Source: Magnetococcales bacterium
Lineage (GTDB): Bacteria > Pseudomonadota > Magnetococcia > Magnetococcales > Magnetaquicoccaceae
DNA length: 46,244 nucleotides
NCBI GenBank assembly: GCA_015231375.1
Contig: JADGBT010000024.1
Coordinates: 1 to 46,244, forward strand
Reading direction: 5' to 3'
Positions within the stretch are counted from its first letter, which is position 1; every line of letters begins with the position of its first letter. The position numbers were made by a program, and so were the translations under genes. Positions 16,898 through 26,612 of this stretch are shown piece after piece. The notes under the pieces were generated by a model, which was not told the DNA's origin, searched no databases, and worked only from the letters and a program-made list of their open reading frames with translations.

Positions 16898-18187
16898 ATG
16901 TCACGTTCGGAAGCGTTGTTTCACAAGGCACAGCAGGTGATTCCCGGCGGAGTCAACAGTCCGGTGCGCGCCTTCAAGTCGGTAGGCGGCACCCCTCTTT
17001 TCATCCGCTCGGGCAAAGGTGCCATGATCACGGACGTGGATGGCAAAGCGTATGTGGATTATGTCGGCTCCTGGGGTCCATTGATCGTGGGTCACGCCCA
17101 TCCGGCGGTGGTGGAGGCGATCATCAAGGCGGCTGAAAACGGTTGTTCCTTCGGCGCTCCCACCGAGGGGGAGATTCTGCTGGCCGATCGGATCATCGAC
17201 CGTTTTCCCGGCATGGAGATGGTGCGTCTGGTCAACTCCGGCACCGAGGCGGTGATGAGTGCGGTACGTTTGGCGCGTGCGGCCACGGATCGGGATTTGT
17301 TGGTCAAGTTCGAGGGGTGTTATCACGGTCATGCGGATGGGTTGTTGGTGGCTGCCGGATCCGGAGCCGCCACTTTTGGGGTTCCCACCTCGCCGGGCAT
17401 CACCCGTGCCACGGCTCGTGACACGTTGGTGTTGCCTTACAACGATCTGGAGGCTGTGGAGGCGATGTGGTCTTTGCGGGGCGAGGAGATCGCTGCCGTG
17501 ATCGTGGAGCCGGTGGCCGGCAATATGGGATGCGTGTTGCCGACGCCTGATTTTCTGGCCGGATTGCGTCGGGTGTGTGATCGTTACGGATCGTTGTTGA
17601 TTTTCGACGAGGTGATGACCGGATTGCGTGTGGCCCATGGTGGCGCCCAGACTTTGTATGCCATTCAACCGGATTTGACCACGTTGGGCAAGGTGATCGG
17701 TGGTGGTTTGCCGGTGGGGGCTTATGGTGGACCTCGGCGGTTGATGGAGCAGATCGCCCCTTCAGGTCCGGTTTATCAGGCGGGGACTCTTTCCGGCAAT
17801 CCTTTGGCTGTGGCTGCCGGTTTGGCCACGCTTGATCTGTTGGACGCGCCTGGAGTTTACGCCTCCCTGGAGGCCAAAACCCGTTATCTGACCAAGGGAC
17901 TTTCTCAGGTGATGTGCGCTTACAATATTCCTTGTGTGATTCATCAAGCTGGATCCATGTTTGGATTGTTTTTCACCGACGCTCAGACGATCAGCAATTA
18001 TACCGATGTTACCAAATGTGATTTGAAGCGTTTCAATCAATGGTTTCATGGTATGTTGCAAGAGGGGGTTTATCTGGCTCCGAGTGCTTTTGAGGCGGGT
18101 TTCGTCTCTTTGGCTCACGATGAATCGTTGCTTGACCTCACGCTTACCATGGCCGAGCGGGTGGCGGAAAGTCTGCGTCGCAGTTGA
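16898..18187 (+). CDS. hemL: Glutamate-1-semialdehyde 2,1-aminomutase
   Basis: PLP enzyme that turns glutamate-1-semialdehyde into 5-aminolevulinate, the step after HemA. The 429-aa protein shows [25 protein letters not shown], the Asp of [10 protein letters not shown] and the PLP lysine K265 in [21 protein letters not shown] 16898 has AGGGAG nine bases ahead; the frame extends upstream to 16760 without family similarity. It is the last gene of the run and is followed at once by the large palindromic element at 18188-18593. Confidence 0.98.
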   Translation: MSRSEALFHKAQQVIPGGVNSPVRAFKSVGGTPLFIRSGKGAMITDVDGKAYVDYVGSWGPLIVGHAHPAVVEAIIKAAENGCSFGAPTEGEILLADRIIDRFPGMEMVRLVNSGTEAVMSAVRLARAATDRDLLVKFEGCYHGHADGLLVAAGSGAATFGVPTSPGITRATARDTLVLPYNDLEAVEAMWSLRGEEIAAVIVEPVAGNMGCVLPTPDFLAGLRRVCDRYGSLLIFDEVMTGLRVAHGGAQTLYAIQPDLTTLGKVIGGGLPVGAYGGPRRLMEQIAPSGPVYQAGTLSGNPLAVAAGLATLDLLDAPGVYASLEAKTRYLTKGLSQVMCAYNIPCVIHQAGSMFGLFFTDAQTISNYTDVTKCDLKRFNQWFHGMLQEGVYLAPSAFEAGFVSLAHDESLLDLTLTMAERVAESLRRS

Positions 18188-18593
18188 TTATTAAAAAAAA
18201 AGAGAGGGTCTGGGAGATTCTTCTCCCAGGGTTTTGACCTTTTCTTTTGACTTTCGTCTTTGCCTTTGTCTTTGCTTTTAAGCGTGCTTTTACAAAAGCT
18301 TTTTTCGCGCTGTTTGCGAAAAAAGCGCTGCGCGCAGCCTTGGCGGTCTGCCGTTTTTCGCCTTTTGAAAAACGGCAGACCGCGCCTTGCCATCAAGGCC
18401 ACAAAAAACAGCCCGATCAATCGGACGAGCAACTCAAGATGGAGCTGAGGGCGCGCTGCGCTTTTTTCGCAAAAGACGCGAAAAAAGCTTTCGTAAAAGC
18501 GCGCCAAAGGCAAAAATCAACAGAAAAAATCAAAAGAAAAGGTCAAAACCCTGGGAGATGAATCTCCCAGACCCTCTCTTTTTTTTCAATTGT
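18188..18593. repeat. Large palindromic intergenic element, copies C and D
   Basis: A 400-base element between hemL and trmFO. Its left end reads attaaaaaaaaagagaggg followed by a hairpin (18210-18217 with 18222-18229, loop ttct). Its right end is the inverse: hairpin 18551-18559 with 18562-18570, ACCCTCTC, eight T, caat. Inside, a left block around 18280-18337 rich in gcttttttcgcg/gcgaaaaaagcg pairs with an inverted copy around 18448-18508. A second perfect hairpin lies at the centre (18343-18383). The open frames inside encode only low-complexity Phe/Lys/Ala-rich peptides. It lacks a transposase, so it resembles a MITE or a large REP-like element. Confidence 0.85.
18343..18383. other. 17-bp perfect hairpin inside the palindromic element
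   Basis: The arms 18343-18359 and 18367-18383 are perfectly complementary (GCGGTCTGCCG... against ...CGGCAGACCGC) with a 7-base loop gcctttt. The structure would be very stable in RNA or as a DNA cruciform. It is absent from the related element at 34597-35001, so it may be a separate insertion within this copy. Confidence 0.85.
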
Positions 18594-18616
18594 TTCATAA
18601 ATGAAGGATTCGATCC

Positions 18617-19957
18617 GTGAACGCGATTCGTATCATTGGAGCTGGCCTGGCTGGATCCGAAGCCGCCTGGCAACTGGCCAACCGCAACGTCACCGTCCAC
18701 CTCTACGAAATGCGCCCACAACGCTTCTCTCCGGCCCACCACACCGATCGCTGCGCCGAATTGGTCTGCTCCAACTCCCTGCGCGCCGACGATTGGCAAC
18801 ATAACGCCGTAGGCCTGCTCCATCAGGAAATGCGTACCCTCAACAGCTTGATCATCGCTGCCGCCGATGCCAATCGTACCCCCGCAGGAGGCGCTCTGGC
18901 CACAGACCGGGAGGCCTTCTCCCACTGGATCACCGAACGCATCACCCATCACCCGAATATCACCTTGATCCGCGAAGAGATCACCACCATCCCCGCAGAC
19001 GGAATCACCCTGATCGCCACCGGCCCTCTCACCTCCGATGCCCTGGCCACCCAACTGGAATCCCTCGTCGGCGCGGAACGACTCTACTTCTATGACTCCC
19101 TGGCCCCCATCGTCCACCTGGAATCCATCGATTTCAGCCAGGCCTTTCGCCAGTCCCGCTACGACAAAGGCGGCGCGGATTATATCAATTGCCCCCTCGA
19201 CGCATCCCAATACCAGCAATTCATCTCCGCCCTCATCCAGGCCGACCAAACCCCCTGCCGCCCCTTCGAGAAACCCATCTACTTTGAAGGCTGCCTGCCC
19301 ATCGAAGTGATGGCCGCACGCGGACCCGAAACCCTGCGCTTCGGCCCCATGAAACCGGTCGGACTCAACAATCCCCACCAGAACGGCGCCACCCCTCACG
19401 CCGTGGTGCAATTGCGCCAGGATAACCACTTGGGCACCCTCTGGAATCTGGTGGGATTCCAAACCAAATTGACCTGGCCAGAACAGAAACGCATCTTCCG
19501 CACCATCCCCGGCCTGGAAAACGCCGAATTCGCCCGCCTCGGCGCCATCCATCGCAATACCTATATCAATGGCCCGACCGTGCTGGATTCCCACCTGCGC
19601 CTGAAAAATCATCCCCACCTCTTCATGGCCGGACAGATCACCGGCGTGGAAGGCTATGTGGAATCCGCCGCCTCGGGACTCCTGGCAAGCCTGTTCATCG
19701 CCCACCTGCTCCAACACGATACCTTGCCCGCACCCCCTCCCCCCACCACCGCCCATGGCGCCTTGCTCCACCACGTCACCCAAAGCGACCCGACCCACTT
19801 CCAACCCATGAACGTCAACTTCGGCCTCTTTCCCCCACTCGCCGAACGCTGCCGCAAAACGGATCGTAAACCCGTCATGGCCAAACGGGCCATGGAGGCG
19901 CTGGAAGCGTGGAGAAACCATGTGTGCAAAACAGACGGAAAACCGGACTGCCAATGA
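18617..19957 (+). CDS. trmFO: Folate/FAD-dependent tRNA (uracil-54-C5) methyltransferase
   Basis: Makes ribothymidine at position 54 in the tRNA T-loop, using methylenetetrahydrofolate and FADH2. The 446-aa protein opens with the FAD site [15 protein letters not shown] and the family-specific YEMRP, then [23 protein letters not shown] and the C-terminal [18 protein letters not shown]. The start is GTG 18617, with AAGGA nine bases ahead; no in-frame ATG is close. Its leader begins within 25 bases of the palindromic element's right end, so any promoter must lie in or at the edge of that repeat. Confidence 0.97.
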   Translation: MNAIRIIGAGLAGSEAAWQLANRNVTVHLYEMRPQRFSPAHHTDRCAELVCSNSLRADDWQHNAVGLLHQEMRTLNSLIIAAADANRTPAGGALATDREAFSHWITERITHHPNITLIREEITTIPADGITLIATGPLTSDALATQLESLVGAERLYFYDSLAPIVHLESIDFSQAFRQSRYDKGGADYINCPLDASQYQQFISALIQADQTPCRPFEKPIYFEGCLPIEVMAARGPETLRFGPMKPVGLNNPHQNGATPHAVVQLRQDNHLGTLWNLVGFQTKLTWPEQKRIFRTIPGLENAEFARLGAIHRNTYINGPTVLDSHLRLKNHPHLFMAGQITGVEGYVESAASGLLASLFIAHLLQHDTLPAPPPPTTAHGALLHHVTQSDPTHFQPMNVNFGLFPPLAERCRKTDRKPVMAKRAMEALEAWRNHVCKTDGKPDCQ

Positions 19958-20055
19958 TTCAACCTGTCAGGAAGCGACGCCGCCGTTACCAGGATGAACG
20001 GTTGCCGCGTTTCTTGAGCGTGGCGAATTGAATCGGAGAATCGAGAATCGGAGTT

Positions 20056-20655
20056 TCAACGTTTGGGACGTGACGGCGGGGGACTGTAAACGGCCTTGGG
20101 ATAACTGCCATCGAAAATCTCCTTGGGATCCCGACCGTTGGGACGCAAGGACTTGTTGAACGTGTTGTTGATGGCATTTTCGATCGGAGTCTTGTTCCAA
20201 ATGATGATCGCAGCCACCAGAAAAATCACCAACGAACCGATCACCCAGAAAAATCCAATGCCCGGCAACACGGTGCGCGCAATGAAGGCTTCGGCAGGAT
20301 TGCTGGGATTGTAGAAAGTCTGAACCGTCTTGCCCACCGGATAACGATCCACCGTCACCTGGGCGAAACGCTCAAACAAAAACAAGGCAGCCTGAGGATC
20401 GGTCTCGATCTGATTGCTTGAATATTCGGTATCACCGGACTTGAAACGATAAACGATCTCGACCCGATACAAAGGAAACAGATTGAAGAACATCGCCCCG
20501 TCCGGTTTCATGCCGGATTGGACGATGACCCCTTCCGTATGTGGCCAGTTGGAAGATTCGGCATACTTGAGAATCGGTTGGATGAAAATGACAAAAAAGA
20601 TCACTCCCAGCACCAAAGCCACATTGCGCGTGAGCAGATACAGATTTCGTCCCAT
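20056..20655 (-). CDS. DUF3592-like membrane protein
   Basis: A 199-aa inner-membrane protein with two hydrophobic segments, near residues 12-28 (VALVLGVIFFVIFIQPI) and 130-152 (FWVIGSLVIFLVAAIII). These enclose a domain that begins WPHTEGVIVQSG and contains VEIVYRF and the DRYPVGKTVQTFYNPSNPAEAF motif. That layout, with the P-x-G-x-x-V-x-V-x-Y-x-P string, is typical of DUF3592. The tail is basic and proline-rich. Function is unknown for the family. It stands alone on the minus strand, convergent with trmFO. Confidence 0.8.
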   Translation of the reverse strand: MGRNLYLLTRNVALVLGVIFFVIFIQPILKYAESSNWPHTEGVIVQSGMKPDGAMFFNLFPLYRVEIVYRFKSGDTEYSSNQIETDPQAALFLFERFAQVTVDRYPVGKTVQTFYNPSNPAEAFIARTVLPGIGFFWVIGSLVIFLVAAIIIWNKTPIENAINNTFNKSLRPNGRDPKEIFDGSYPKAVYSPPPSRPKR

Positions 20656-20921
20656 CCACGTCTATCCTTTCAAAAAGGAAACCGCCAGGGTAACCATGAT
20701 AAAGGAATGGATCCGATTTTTCCATCCTGTTATTGAAAATGGTGATCATTAACGAAATGAATCGTTGGATCCCATTGTTCGATATGTCAAGATGCACATT
20801 TTATACCATCGGAATTTCGACAGGGCCAAGCGGGGAACTCGCGCCGAACCACGGAAGAAGCTCCTTGTCCAAGGGAGGTCACCATTGAATCGGCGGATGA
20901 GCGGCAAGGGTTGAATGATTT
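20656..20921. other. Intergenic region without recognised feature
   Basis: These 266 bases between the DUF3592-like gene and prmC hold no convincing gene, hairpin terminator or repeat that I can see. The region is AT-richer near 20690-20820, where the promoter of the DUF3592-like gene may lie. Confidence 0.4.
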
Positions 20922-21788
20922 CTAGCCGGTCACCACCACGGCGCGGGGAATGCGATGATAATCCGGCAACAACGCGACCCTTTCGAAATCGGCTGCGCGA
21001 AACAGACCCACCACCGCCTCTCCCTGGTCGTGACCCACTTCCACCCCCGCCATCCCTCCTGGACGCAAGCGATGGCGCACCAGTCCGGGAAGACGGGCCA
21101 CCACCTGCAATCCATCCACGCCACCATCCAAAGCCAGATGCGGTTCCCAATCACGCACTTCGGGTTGTAATCCGGCCAGCACCCCGGAAACGATGTAAGG
21201 AGGATTGATCACCACCACGTCAAACGTCTCGGAGGCGGGCAGGGGGGCGTCGAGATCCCCTTCCAAGAGGGTGACACGATCCGCGCAATCGGTTTTTGCG
21301 GCATTGCGCTGCGCCAGCTCCAACGCGGCCTTGGAAAGATCACTGCCCCATCCCTGAGCCTGGGGATACTCGTTCAGCAAGGCGCACAAAACCGCACCAC
21401 TGCCCACACACGGCTCGAAAATCCGCAACGGGGCCTCACGGTCCGGGAAATGCGCCAAAGTCGCTTCCAACAGCAATTCGGTTTCGGGACGGGGGATCAG
21501 CGCGGCGGAACTGGAAAAAAATTCGATGCCCCAAAACTCCCGCACCCCCAACAGATGAGCCACAGGCTCACGGGCGGCGCGACGGGTGAGCAACGCCTTG
21601 AACGCGGCCAGTTCAGCCGCGTCCAAGGGTCGATGGGGATCCAGGAAAAGATCGAGACGGCGCAGATTGAGCGCCTTGGCGAGCATGAGTTCGCTGTCGA
21701 GGCGGGAGGATTCGACGCCCCGCCGTTCAAGCCAGGGGGCGCTCCATCCAAGCAGAGTGCGAACAGTCCAGACCGGAGCGGTAGTCAA
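20922..21788 (-). CDS. prmC: Release factor glutamine N5-methyltransferase
   Basis: Methylates the GGQ glutamine of release factors RF1 and RF2 using SAM. The 288-aa protein has the N-terminal helical domain, a SAM motif IFEPCVGSGAVLCAL and the catalytic NPPY in VVINPPYIVSG that binds the glutamine amide. In motif I the usual D-x-G-x-G reads E-P-C-V-G-S-G, a mild variant. The start is TTG 21788, chosen because AAGGAG lies four bases ahead, overlapping the stop of the upstream M23 gene. The two genes are 8 bases apart and probably co-transcribed. Confidence 0.94.
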   Translation of the reverse strand: MTTAPVWTVRTLLGWSAPWLERRGVESSRLDSELMLAKALNLRRLDLFLDPHRPLDAAELAAFKALLTRRAAREPVAHLLGVREFWGIEFFSSSAALIPRPETELLLEATLAHFPDREAPLRIFEPCVGSGAVLCALLNEYPQAQGWGSDLSKAALELAQRNAAKTDCADRVTLLEGDLDAPLPASETFDVVVINPPYIVSGVLAGLQPEVRDWEPHLALDGGVDGLQVVARLPGLVRHRLRPGGMAGVEVGHDQGEAVVGLFRAADFERVALLPDYHRIPRAVVVTG

Positions 21789-21796
21789 CGGACTCC

Positions 21797-23734
21797 TTAG
21801 CGGGACTGGGTGCGTTGCGTCAAGACGTTGGAAGCCAAATGGGTCACGTCGCCGGTTTTTCTCTTTTTGAGCAGCGCCAGCAACTGATTGCTCTGATTGC
21901 GGAAATCGTTTTGGAATTTCTTTTCCACCGGACCGCTTGAAGGCAATTGAACGGTGAACGGATTGACCTGATCCCCGTTGATCCGGACTTCGTAATGCAG
22001 ATGAGGCCCTGTGGCCGTACCCGTGGCGCCGACCCGACCGATCACTTCACCCTGCCGTACCCGGTCACCTTGACGCAGGCCGCTGGCAAAGGAGTTGAGA
22101 TGCGCGTAGGCGGTGCTGAATTTGGGACTGTGACGCACGATGATCATGTTGCCATAACCACCCTGGTAACCGATGGAATCCACCACGCCCTCACCGGCGG
22201 CCCGCACCGGAGTGCCCACGGGGGCGGCGTAATCCACACCCTTGTGGGCCCGGTTGTAACCGAAGACCGGATGCAGCCGATTGCTGGAAAAGAGCGAGGA
22301 GACCCGGGTATAGTCCATGGGGGCGCGGATGAACATCTTGCGGACGTTGTTGCCGTCCTTGTCGAAATACCCCACCCGGCCATTGGGATCGATGTAGCGG
22401 ACCGCGCGGAACAGTTGTCCGCGATTGGTGAATTCGGCTGCCACGATATCCCCGTCACGCACCCGCTTGCCCTTGTAGAACAACCCTTCCTGGACGATGG
22501 TGAAACGGTCGCCGGGGTGCAGGTCGCGGGCGAAGTCGATATCCCACTCGAACAGACCCGAAAGCTTGATGGCCAGATTGCGCGACAGACCGGCGCGCTT
22601 GGCGGCGACAAACAGGGAGCGCTCGTTGCGGATGGTGCCGTCGATGGACTCCAGACGGACATCCAGCATTTTCTTTTCAAATTTGGCGGTAAAATTCTTG
22701 CCATCCCGACTGGTGATCCAGAAGGTGCGCTCCCGGTCCACCGGATACATCATGCCCAGCAGATTGCCATTGGGGGCGAAAGAGAGGGTCATGGTCTTGC
22801 CCGGAGCCAACTGTCTGGCCAGATCGTAAACCGGACGGGCCGCCTTGGAGAGCTGCAACGCGGTCAGATTGGGAATCCGCCGCCGGGACAACAATTCGCC
22901 TAAAGAGTCGCCGGGACGGATGGTGATCTCTTTGGTGGTGACGGACAGACCGGCGAACTCCCGGGAAAGGGATTCGGCGATCGAAGCCGAGGAGGCATTG
23001 TCATCGTCATCGGAGGCGTTGTCGTCTTCCACCACGATGTCGGAATGGCCTTCGGTGTTGCGTTCGGGGTTCGACTCTTCGGTTTCTTGATTGCTGGCGG
23101 ACTCTTCGGTGGCCGCCTCTTTTTTCAGTTGTTCGGCCACGCCCGGCTGGGGCGGGGGGAGACGGTTCTTGTCCAGGGAGGCGGTGATGCGTTCTTGTTC
23201 ATCCACCGCGATGCGCAAGGTGAGTTCCCGGTCCACGGGATAACCAAAACCGATCAACTGATTGTTTTGACTGAAAGTCAACTTGACCGGCGTATCGGTC
23301 TTGAGGCGTTGCGTCAAATCGAAGAGCGGTTTGGCCTTGAGCGCGAAAAGTTTGACGGTTCTTTTGGGAATGTTTTGACGCTGCATCAGGTTGGCATAGG
23401 TGTCGTCGCGACGGATGCGCTCGATCACCACGCGGGATTTGGAAGCGGACCGCTGCGGCTCGACCACGGTCTGGATCGGCACCAGCGAGGCCAGACGCAC
23501 TGGCGTGGAAGGGAGCTGGGAGACATTGCCGCGTCCATCGATGGTCGGGTCCGTGACGCGCGAGGAGGTGTTGGTCTGGTCCTCGCCCTTGAGCATCCGC
23601 TGCAAATAGTCTGGAGTCCCATTTCCTCTGGTACTCGCATTGGCGCCGCCACAGGTCGTGACGAACAAAAGAGCCGTCAACGTGCTGCGCAACAGAACCG
23701 GGGATGAAAAGAGCATTGGTTTTATCCACTTCAT
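21797..23734 (-). CDS. M23 family (LytM-type) peptidase with duplicated N-terminal module
   Basis: A 645-aa exported protein of the MepM/YebA type, which cut peptidoglycan cross-links or activate amidases. A hydrophobic signal lies at residues 8-30. The catalytic LytM domain is at about 490-595, with zinc ligands H497 and D501 (HKGVD) and the HLH at 578-580. Ahead of it a module is present twice: 110-175 (ending LTFSQNNQLIGFGYPVDRE) and 271-337 (ending LSFAPNGNLLGMMYPVDRE). Both copies resemble OapA/LysM-like adaptors and are joined by an acidic linker at 205-250. Such proteins usually carry one copy, so an internal duplication is likely. It precedes prmC by 8 bases. Confidence 0.93.
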   Translation of the reverse strand: MKWIKPMLFSSPVLLRSTLTALLFVTTCGGANASTRGNGTPDYLQRMLKGEDQTNTSSRVTDPTIDGRGNVSQLPSTPVRLASLVPIQTVVEPQRSASKSRVVIERIRRDDTYANLMQRQNIPKRTVKLFALKAKPLFDLTQRLKTDTPVKLTFSQNNQLIGFGYPVDRELTLRIAVDEQERITASLDKNRLPPPQPGVAEQLKKEAATEESASNQETEESNPERNTEGHSDIVVEDDNASDDDDNASSASIAESLSREFAGLSVTTKEITIRPGDSLGELLSRRRIPNLTALQLSKAARPVYDLARQLAPGKTMTLSFAPNGNLLGMMYPVDRERTFWITSRDGKNFTAKFEKKMLDVRLESIDGTIRNERSLFVAAKRAGLSRNLAIKLSGLFEWDIDFARDLHPGDRFTIVQEGLFYKGKRVRDGDIVAAEFTNRGQLFRAVRYIDPNGRVGYFDKDGNNVRKMFIRAPMDYTRVSSLFSSNRLHPVFGYNRAHKGVDYAAPVGTPVRAAGEGVVDSIGYQGGYGNMIIVRHSPKFSTAYAHLNSFASGLRQGDRVRQGEVIGRVGATGTATGPHLHYEVRINGDQVNPFTVQLPSSGPVEKKFQNDFRNQSNQLLALLKKRKTGDVTHLASNVLTQRTQSR

Positions 23735-24017
23735 TTCAAGCAGTTAACATTCTCAACCCGTCTGCCTGGCCAACAAGGAAGCCCTATGCAATTCGCGGTC
23801 CGTTTGCGTGACGGGAGGTTGAAAAACGAGCATCTTTGTTTTCAGACGGCATAAACGCACCTTTCTAGCGACATTGTTACCTTATGTCAAGAGATTAATC
23901 TGACTCTCCATAATTTTCCAACAACCAAACCCGGTACCTCTTTCGCGTTTAAAAAAAGTATGAAAGAATCCCGCAACCCTAGACTGCCCACCCTTTGCGA
24001 AAAGATTATCGAAACCC

Positions 24018-25253
24018 ATGAACCTCGTATTCGCCGATCCAGGTCTGTTGAACAATCTGGGACATCACGCCAATTCATGCCGTCATATCGTCTTCGAGGC
24101 CAGACGGCGGGGCATCCCTTCTGCGGTGTTGGCTTACAATCAGATCGAGGATTTCCTGCGCGACGAGCTGTTGGCCATTCCCTGGTTCCGTTGCAATCCC
24201 TACGGCACTTACGACGACGATCCCTTGTGCGGTTGGTTGAGCAATTTCGATTTTATGGCCAACGTCACCCAGGAGGATTTTTCCCGTCTGCACGGGGTGG
24301 GTCGGGATGATCTGATTTTTCTCAACTCCGCCGGACCGGCCCAACTGGCGGCCCTGTTGCGCTGGGTTCAAGCGTTGCCCGAAGAGCAGCGTCCCACGGT
24401 GATCGTCGAATTCGGCCAGTATGCCGGACTGATGCCCAGGGAGACCGATCAGGGCATTCAGCTCTCCTTGTGTTATCAGGGGGATCCCAGACCCTTGCTG
24501 CTGCGTTACGTGGCCAAGAAATTCCTCTCCCAGGGGGAGCATCCCTGGTTGCATCTGGCCACCTTCGACGCGCAGGCTTCGGCGATCTACGAAAAGCTGT
24601 TCGATCATCCGGTGCATGCGCTGCCCTTGTCCAACCGTGCTGTCACCGGCTGCCGGGACCGGACCGGAACCAGACCGGTCACCATCGCCTTGCTGGGACA
24701 CCAGCGGCTGGAAAAGGGTTTCGGTTTCGTCCCCGAACTGGCCGGACGCCTCTTGAGTCTGCAACCCGACATCCGCATTCTGGTTCACAACGGCGCTCCG
24801 GACCTGTGCGTGGATCTGCAAAACCAACTGCGTGCCATGGCCGCCGCCGATCCCCGTCTGATCCTCGACGAACGGCCCGCCGGACCTGAACTCTGGGGGC
24901 AACTGCTCGATCAATCGGATCTGATGGTCTGTCCGTATTACCGGGACCATTTCATCTCCACCTATTCGGCGTTGGCCAGTGAGGCCATTGCCAACGCCAT
25001 TCCGCTGGTGGTCCCCTCCCGGACCACCATGGCCATTTTGTTGCAGAGATTCGGTTCTCCCGGCATTGTCTACGACGATCCTTCGGACCGTTCCTCTCCT
25101 GAAATCGTGTTGCAGGGGGTCATGGCCGCGTTGCATCATTTCGACGCGCTGGCCACGCGGGCCAAGGTGGCCTCCCAGCAGTGGGAAGCCCTGAACGGAC
25201 CGTCTCAACTGCTGGATACCATGCTTTCCTGGCATGCGGCGCGCTCAAGGTGA
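24018..25253 (+). CDS. GT-B (GT4-like) glycosyltransferase
   Basis: A 411-aa probable glycosyltransferase, cytoplasmic, with no membrane segment. The N-terminal half starts MNLVFADPGLLNNLGHHANSC. The C-terminal half carries ALLGHQRLEKGFGFVPELA, IRILVHNG and LLDQSDLMVCPYYRDHF, followed by SALASEAIANAIPLVV. That last string matches the position of the E-x-x-x-A-x-x-x-G donor loop of GT4 enzymes, with Asn in place of the usual Gly. It begins a plus-strand group of three with a radical SAM enzyme (starting 4 bases after its stop) and a sugar epimerase, so a shared glycan pathway is likely (inference). Confidence 0.78.
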   Translation: MNLVFADPGLLNNLGHHANSCRHIVFEARRRGIPSAVLAYNQIEDFLRDELLAIPWFRCNPYGTYDDDPLCGWLSNFDFMANVTQEDFSRLHGVGRDDLIFLNSAGPAQLAALLRWVQALPEEQRPTVIVEFGQYAGLMPRETDQGIQLSLCYQGDPRPLLLRYVAKKFLSQGEHPWLHLATFDAQASAIYEKLFDHPVHALPLSNRAVTGCRDRTGTRPVTIALLGHQRLEKGFGFVPELAGRLLSLQPDIRILVHNGAPDLCVDLQNQLRAMAAADPRLILDERPAGPELWGQLLDQSDLMVCPYYRDHFISTYSALASEAIANAIPLVVPSRTTMAILLQRFGSPGIVYDDPSDRSSPEIVLQGVMAALHHFDALATRAKVASQQWEALNGPSQLLDTMLSWHAARSR

Positions 25254-25257
25254 ATCC

Positions 25258-26595
25258 ATGAAAATTCTGTTCAGCAATCCCCCCTGGTGGCAGGATCTCT
25301 CCTGGCACACCCTGGATAACGGAGCCACGTTTCCCATTCACCGCGCCGGGGTGCGGGCCGGATCCCGTTGGCCGTTCACCTATCAGATTCCGATTCCGCC
25401 GGATCGCTTCGAGTTCGGATCCTATCTGCCGTATCCGTTTTTCATGGGGTACGCCGCCACCTACAGCGCCAAGGCTCTGGGGGTGCCGGTGGTGTTCCGC
25501 GACAGCATCGCGTTGCGCGAGTCTTATGATCGTTATTACGACTATCTCGAACGGGAGCGTTTCGATCTCATCGTCATCGAATCCGCCTCGCCGAGTTGGG
25601 ATCACGATCAAACCGTGATGCGGGAGATCGTTCGGCGTCTGCCTCATACCCGTTTCGTGATCACCGGCCCGATCACCTCCCTGGGAGAGGAGATTCTCAA
25701 CGTCGCGCCCAACATTCAGGCGGCGGTGCGGGGCGAGTATGAAAAAGGAGTGGTCAAGGCGGTCAACGGCTCCAGCGGCGTGATCGATTTCGATCTGCTC
25801 ACCCTGGAGGAGATGAACGCCGCGCCCTTTCCCTATTTCGACCATCTGTACGCCTATCGCTACTGGGACAGCAATCCGGTGGGACAGCTTGCTCCGCACG
25901 CCCAGGTGTTGAGCAGTCGGGGATGCCCGTTCAAGTGTATTTTCTGCGTGTGGCCCGCCACCATGACCGGCAATGATCCCGATGGCAGTGGCAAGCGGTT
26001 CGTGCGTCATTACAGCGGGGATTACCTGGAAGCCTTCCTGACGGAGCTGGTGCATAAATACCATTTCAAATCCATCTATTTCGACGACGACACCTTCAAT
26101 CTCGGGGATCGTCACGTCGAAAAGGTGTGCGCCATCATGCGCAAGCTTCAGGTGCCCTGGTCGGCCATGTGCCGTTCCGACACGTCGGGTCTGCACCTGT
26201 GGAAGGAAATGAAGGAGAGTGGCTGTTTCGGGGTCAAGGTGGGTTTCGAGAGCGGCAATCAGGAGGTGGTGGACAAGATTGTCAACAAGCGGCTCAATCT
26301 GGAAGATGCCCGGCGTGTCGCTCATGAAATCAAGCGGGTGGGCATGACCCTGCATGGCACGTTCACCTTTGGACTGCCGGGAGAGACCCCGGAGCAGGTT
26401 CAAGACACCGAGCGTTACATCAGCACGTTGCCTTTGGATTCGATCCAGAAATCCGGTTGCGCCGAAATCGAGGGGGCTCCGTTGCACGCCCTGAGTCGGC
26501 AAAAATCTTTGCCGGCTTATCCCTCCGCCCGACTGGATGACAATTACGTGCGCGCCACGGACGGTCAATTGAAATACGAAAACCTTGCCCATTGA
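25258..26595 (+). CDS. B12-type radical SAM enzyme
   Basis: A 445-aa radical SAM protein of the class with an N-terminal cobalamin-binding-like domain. Residues about 1-165 form that domain, including MKILFSNPPWW and FDLIVIESASPSWDHD. The [4Fe-4S] cysteines are C223, C227 and C230 in RGCPFKCIFC. YFDDDTFNLG, VKVGFESGNQEVVDKI and GTFTFGLPGE then follow as in BchE/HpnJ-like enzymes. The canonical DxHxxG cobalamin motif is not obvious, so B12 binding is uncertain. ATG 25258 is the family-like start. Its glycosyltransferase and epimerase neighbours suggest methylation or rearrangement of a sugar or lipid carrier (inference). Confidence 0.88.
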   Translation: MKILFSNPPWWQDLSWHTLDNGATFPIHRAGVRAGSRWPFTYQIPIPPDRFEFGSYLPYPFFMGYAATYSAKALGVPVVFRDSIALRESYDRYYDYLERERFDLIVIESASPSWDHDQTVMREIVRRLPHTRFVITGPITSLGEEILNVAPNIQAAVRGEYEKGVVKAVNGSSGVIDFDLLTLEEMNAAPFPYFDHLYAYRYWDSNPVGQLAPHAQVLSSRGCPFKCIFCVWPATMTGNDPDGSGKRFVRHYSGDYLEAFLTELVHKYHFKSIYFDDDTFNLGDRHVEKVCAIMRKLQVPWSAMCRSDTSGLHLWKEMKESGCFGVKVGFESGNQEVVDKIVNKRLNLEDARRVAHEIKRVGMTLHGTFTFGLPGETPEQVQDTERYISTLPLDSIQKSGCAEIEGAPLHALSRQKSLPAYPSARLDDNYVRATDGQLKYENLAH

Positions 26596-26612
26596 ATGAA
26601 CGAGGCTTTCCC

